Shown: one piece after another, positions 61,601 to 64,000 of the stretch | Position numbering within the stretch: the stretch's first letter is position 1 | Layout of the letters: each line of letters starts with the position of its first letter | Assembly (NCBI RefSeq): GCF_900258485.1 | Contig: NZ_OGVE01000003.1 | Span: 1 to 64,000, forward strand | DNA: 64,000 bases | DNA from: Helcococcus massiliensis | Lineage (GTDB): Bacteria; Bacillota; Clostridia; Tissierellales; Peptoniphilaceae | Reading direction: 5' to 3' | Position numbers and translations under genes: made by a program | Notes under the pieces: model-generated | Database searches by the model: none | The model's input: the letters and a program-made list of their open reading frames with translations, nothing else | Told to the model about the DNA's origin: nothing

Positions 61601-62793
61601 TTATTTTGCTCCTTAATTAGTTTTCTATGGTCATCTTTTATTTTTTCTAACCTTTCTGAATCCAAGATTAATTCCAATGCTGTCAAGGCTAGTAGCTTTG
61701 CTCCTAATCCTATAGATTCTAATCCTTTTTCTGCCTTAGCAGCTTCTCTAAATTCTACTGTATGACCTGTTATTGGAGTATCAGAAATAGAAATTGTAGG
61801 TTGGATAACTGGAACAACTTGACTTATATTCCCAACATCAGATGATGCACTTGCTAAAAATAAATCTTTAGCCGAGAGCTCTTGTCCATATTCTTTTAAT
61901 TTTTCTACATATACTTCATCAAAAGATGGTGTTGGTACAGTATTATCTATCCTATTTTGGAATAAGCCAAACTTATATTCACATCCAGTTGCAAGAGCTG
62001 CTGCCTTTACTATATTTTCAAATTTTTTATACAAATCTTCTAATGTGGGTCTTTTGTCAGCCCTTAAGAAAAATCTTGCTTTAGCATAGTCTGGCACAAC
62101 ATTAGGTGCCTTACCACCATCTGTGATTATTCCATGGATTCTTGTATCAGTTGTTAAATGCTCTCTTAAAGCATTTATACTATTGAATACTTGGATTACT
62201 GCATCTAGAGCATTTATACCTTCCCAAGGAGCCGCTGAAGCATGGGCAGACCTACCAAAAAATTCTACATCTACTGGTGCAACAGCCTTGGTAGTACTTG
62301 TAAGTGTATGCTCATATCCTGGGTGAACTCCAAGAGCTATATCTACATCATCTAAAAATCCCCTATCAACAAAGGATCCCTTAGCTGATCCATTTTCTCC
62401 ACCTTCTTCACCAGGTGTACCATATACTCTTATCTCTCCACCTACTTCGTCTACAACACTTTTTAATCCTACTGCAGCTAAGGAAGAAGTTGTACCAAAT
62501 AGGTTGTGACCGCAAGCGTGGCCTATACCTTCTAAGGCATCATATTCAGCATAAAATACAATTGCTGGTCCTGGTTTATTTGACTTATATCTTGCATCAA
62601 AGCCAGTCCTATGCCCTGCTACATCTACTTTTACATCAAATCCTTCTTTCTTTAATTTGTCTGATAAGGTTTCACAAGCAAAAAATTCATAATTACTTAC
62701 TTCTGGTTTGTCATGTATGCTTAGGGCTATTTTTTTGTAGTCTTCCAATCTTTCATCTACTGTTCTCTCTATTGTTTCCTTATAGTTTGTCAT
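61597..62793 (-). CDS. M20-family amidohydrolase (aminoacylase/AbgB-like)
   Basis: The 398-residue cytoplasmic metallo-hydrolase has metal ligands in YAEYDALEGIGHACGHNLFG (about 80-99), GTPGEEGGENGSAKG, GVHPGYEH and FFGRSAHASAAPWEGINALD. It belongs to the M20D/ACY1L2 group, which cleaves N-acyl or peptide bonds. Position first behind a methionine T-box and before metNIQ suggests release of methionine from an N-acyl- or dipeptide form; that is inference. AAGGAG lies before the ATG. Confidence 0.9.
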   Translation of the reverse strand: MTNYKETIERTVDERLEDYKKIALSIHDKPEVSNYEFFACETLSDKLKKEGFDVKVDVAGHRTGFDARYKSNKPGPAIVFYAEYDALEGIGHACGHNLFGTTSSLAAVGLKSVVDEVGGEIRVYGTPGEEGGENGSAKGSFVDRGFLDDVDIALGVHPGYEHTLTSTTKAVAPVDVEFFGRSAHASAAPWEGINALDAVIQVFNSINALREHLTTDTRIHGIITDGGKAPNVVPDYAKARFFLRADKRPTLEDLYKKFENIVKAAALATGCEYKFGLFQNRIDNTVPTPSFDEVYVEKLKEYGQELSAKDLFLASASSDVGNISQVVPVIQPTISISDTPITGHTVEFREAAKAEKGLESIGLGAKLLALTALELILDSERLEKIKDDHRKLIKEQNK

Positions 62794-62847
62794 ATTTCTT
62801 CTCCTTTTTATTTTTTATTTAGCAAGCATTGAATTTTTTCTTTAAAT

Positions 62848-63107
62848 TAAAAAAGCCTCGCCCTATACAAAGGACGAGGTTTATACCCGTGTTACCACCT
62901 TAATTCTAATTAACTTCACAATTAATTACTCTTCGAGTACTATCATACTCTAACGCTTTAACGGGCGTACCCGGAATACTCTACATATCGAATATTCAAC
63001 TCAAAGACCATTTTCATTTAACTTCCGTTCTCCTGTTCTCAGCATCTTACAGTCTCTCTGTGCAACTTTCATTAAACTACTTTTCTTATCAATGTTTTTG
63101 CTATTGA
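62848..63107 (-). promoter_or_regulatory. T-box leader, probably methionine-specific
   Basis: tRNA-sensing leader for the M20-metNIQ operon. On the minus strand: stem I with AGAGAG (63060-63050 region) and GCTGAGAA, a specifier region reading GAAAATGGTCTTTGAG that places an ATG (Met) codon before the conserved UUUGAG, the antiterminator T-box AAGGTGGTAACACGGG (62901-62886) whose TGGT matches an ACCA tRNA end, and a terminator CCTCGTCC/GGGCGAGG with T-run (62879-62851). Uncharged tRNA-Met would stabilise the antiterminator. This fills the 366-bp gap 62794-63159. Confidence 0.9.
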
Positions 63108-63112
63108 TTTAT

Positions 63113-63141
63113 ATAATAAATCCATTTTTTTATTTTGTCAA
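63113..63141 (-). promoter_or_regulatory. promoter of the T-box/M20-metNIQ operon
   Basis: TTGACA (63141-63136), 17-bp spacer, TATTAT (63118-63113), starting 19 bp after the potD-like stop codon. Confidence 0.88.
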
Positions 63142-63159
63142 ATTTTTTTTATAAAAAAT

Positions 63160-64000
63160 TTAATGAATCTTTACCTCTTCCCAGGCTTCTTCGAAAATTT
63201 CTGTAAATTCACCTAAGTCAACATAAACTTCTTTTTCATCAAAATTTGATAAATCAGGATACATTACATCAAAATTTTCTATGGATTTTACAGGTTCAAG
63301 ATCCCAGGCAGCTGTAACTGGTGTACCTTGTTCAAGACCAATTTTAGCAGCTATGTCTGGCCTACTTAAAAAATCAATTAATTTAAGGGCATTTTCATAA
63401 TTTTTAGCATCTTTAGGAATAGCAAAATTATCTATCCATAAATTTGATTTTGGAGGTAAATAATAATCTAGGTCAGGATTTTCTGACATAGCAGCCCAAG
63501 CTTCTCCAGAGTAAATAACGGCTACCGCTCCCACTCCATTAATCATATGCTGCTTAATCTCATCTTGTAAATAAGCTGTGACTAGATTTTTTTGCTCTTT
63601 CATCAAGTCCCTTATTTCATTTAATTCTTTTTCATTTTTGCTATTTGCTGAGTAACCTAGATGCCAAGCACCTGGCCCTAATGTATCCCTTGAAGAATCA
63701 AGCATCCAAATTTGTTTCTTATATTTTTCATTAAAAATTATATCCCAATTATGAAGATCTTTAGGATCAACCTTTGTTTTGTTATATAAGATTCCTAGGG
63801 TTCCATAAATCATAGGTATAGAATATTTGTTATTTGGATCAAACTCCCTGTCCATAAATTCTTTACCTATATTTGAAATATTAGATAGTTTAGAATGGTC
63901 TATTTCTCTGAGCATACCTTCATCTATCATTTTTTCTACCATATATTCAGATGGTGCAATAAGATCATAGTCAGACGGAGAATTTTTAACCACTGTATAC
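63160..64000 (-). CDS. potD: PotD-like polyamine ABC transporter substrate-binding protein (5' end beyond window)
   Basis: About 280 residues of the C-terminal part are visible; the frame stays open through base 64000, so the start and signal peptide lie outside. SDYDLIAPSEYMVEKMI, YSIPMIYGTLGILYNKTKV, VIYSGEAWAAM, NLWIDNFAIPKDAKNYENAL and FLSRPDIAAKIG are typical of spermidine/putrescine-binding PotD. The potABC genes would be expected just to the right. No clear terminator separates it from the next promoter. Confidence 0.9.
   Translation of the reverse strand, partial: YTVVKNSPSDYDLIAPSEYMVEKMIDEGMLREIDHSKLSNISNIGKEFMDREFDPNNKYSIPMIYGTLGILYNKTKVDPKDLHNWDIIFNEKYKKQIWMLDSSRDTLGPGAWHLGYSANSKNEKELNEIRDLMKEQKNLVTAYLQDEIKQHMINGVGAVAVIYSGEAWAAMSENPDLDYYLPPKSNLWIDNFAIPKDAKNYENALKLIDFLSRPDIAAKIGLEQGTPVTAAWDLEPVKSIENFDVMYPDLSNFDEKEVYVDLGEFTEIFEEAWEEVKIH

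Overview
The window reads as a chromosomal segment of a low-GC, Gram-positive anaerobe. The best fit is a Tissierellia / Peptoniphilaceae-type coccus such as Anaerococcus; this is inferred from AT-rich codon use, gene content and the MurE type, not from a database search. Most of the 64 kb is housekeeping DNA in short, tightly packed operons with clear AGGAGG-type ribosome binding sites, sigma-A promoters and intrinsic terminators. I see no prophage, transposase or CRISPR array.

Layout. 1-1.8 kb: infC-rpmI-rplT on the minus strand, with a promoter, a putative L20-type leader and a non-canonical ATT start for infC. 1.8-5.8 kb: a CW_7 membrane protein, hisS and thrS. 5.95-9.25 kb: a two-gene ABC-2 transporter whose permease is double length. 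9.57-10.3 kb: gpmA. 10.4-12.1 kb: tRNA-Leu, a noncoding tract with a regular ~53-bp tandem array and a structured repeat, a small anchored protein, then tRNA-Gly and tRNA-Lys. 12.2-16 kb: an asymmetric heterodimeric ABC exporter resembling BmrC/BmrD. 16.07 kb: tRNA-Cys. 16.3-21.9 kb: cdaA-cdaR-gltX-cysS-rlmB (cyclic-di-AMP synthesis joined to two tRNA synthetases). 22-24.2 kb: a CapA-like phosphatase and a C39-like peptidase. 24.3-28.4 kb: nagB, formylglycine-generating enzyme, two half-size CHR transporters and a sulfatase, a coherent cytoplasmic desulfation operon. 28.45-29.5 kb: a DUF4250 protein and a CoA-acyltransferase-like protein without its catalytic His.

29.76-38.2 kb: a complete maltodextrin regulon (malE, a small membrane protein, malF with a long N-terminal extension, malG, malK, a LacI-family regulator, malQ) behind a strong promoter overlapped by a LacI/cre-type operator. 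38.4-49.35 kb: an eleven-gene minus-strand run, tsaE-tsaB-rimI-tsaD-pcrA-ligA-gatC-gatA-gatB-rdgB-phosphodiesterase (t6A tRNA modification, DNA repair, tRNA amidation, nucleotide house-cleaning). A second copy of the structured repeat lies at its 3' end. 49.5-57 kb: nucleoside salvage genes, murE, an S66 peptidase, sodA and a GH73 autolysin. 57-59 kb: a degenerate folD and trpS. 59-63.1 kb: a methionine T-box leader, an M20 amidohydrolase and metN-metI-metQ. 63.16-64 kb: the 3' part of a potD-like gene cut by the window edge.

The least explained signals are: (i) two copies of a ~130-bp intergenic element whose hairpin stems differ in sequence but stay complementary; (ii) twelve TCATGA-like boxes alternately 23 and about 30 bp apart; (iii) the FGE-CHR-CHR-sulfatase operon in a presumed anaerobe; (iv) MalF with ~250 extra N-terminal residues; (v) FolD and E2-like proteins that keep the fold signature but lack catalytic residues.
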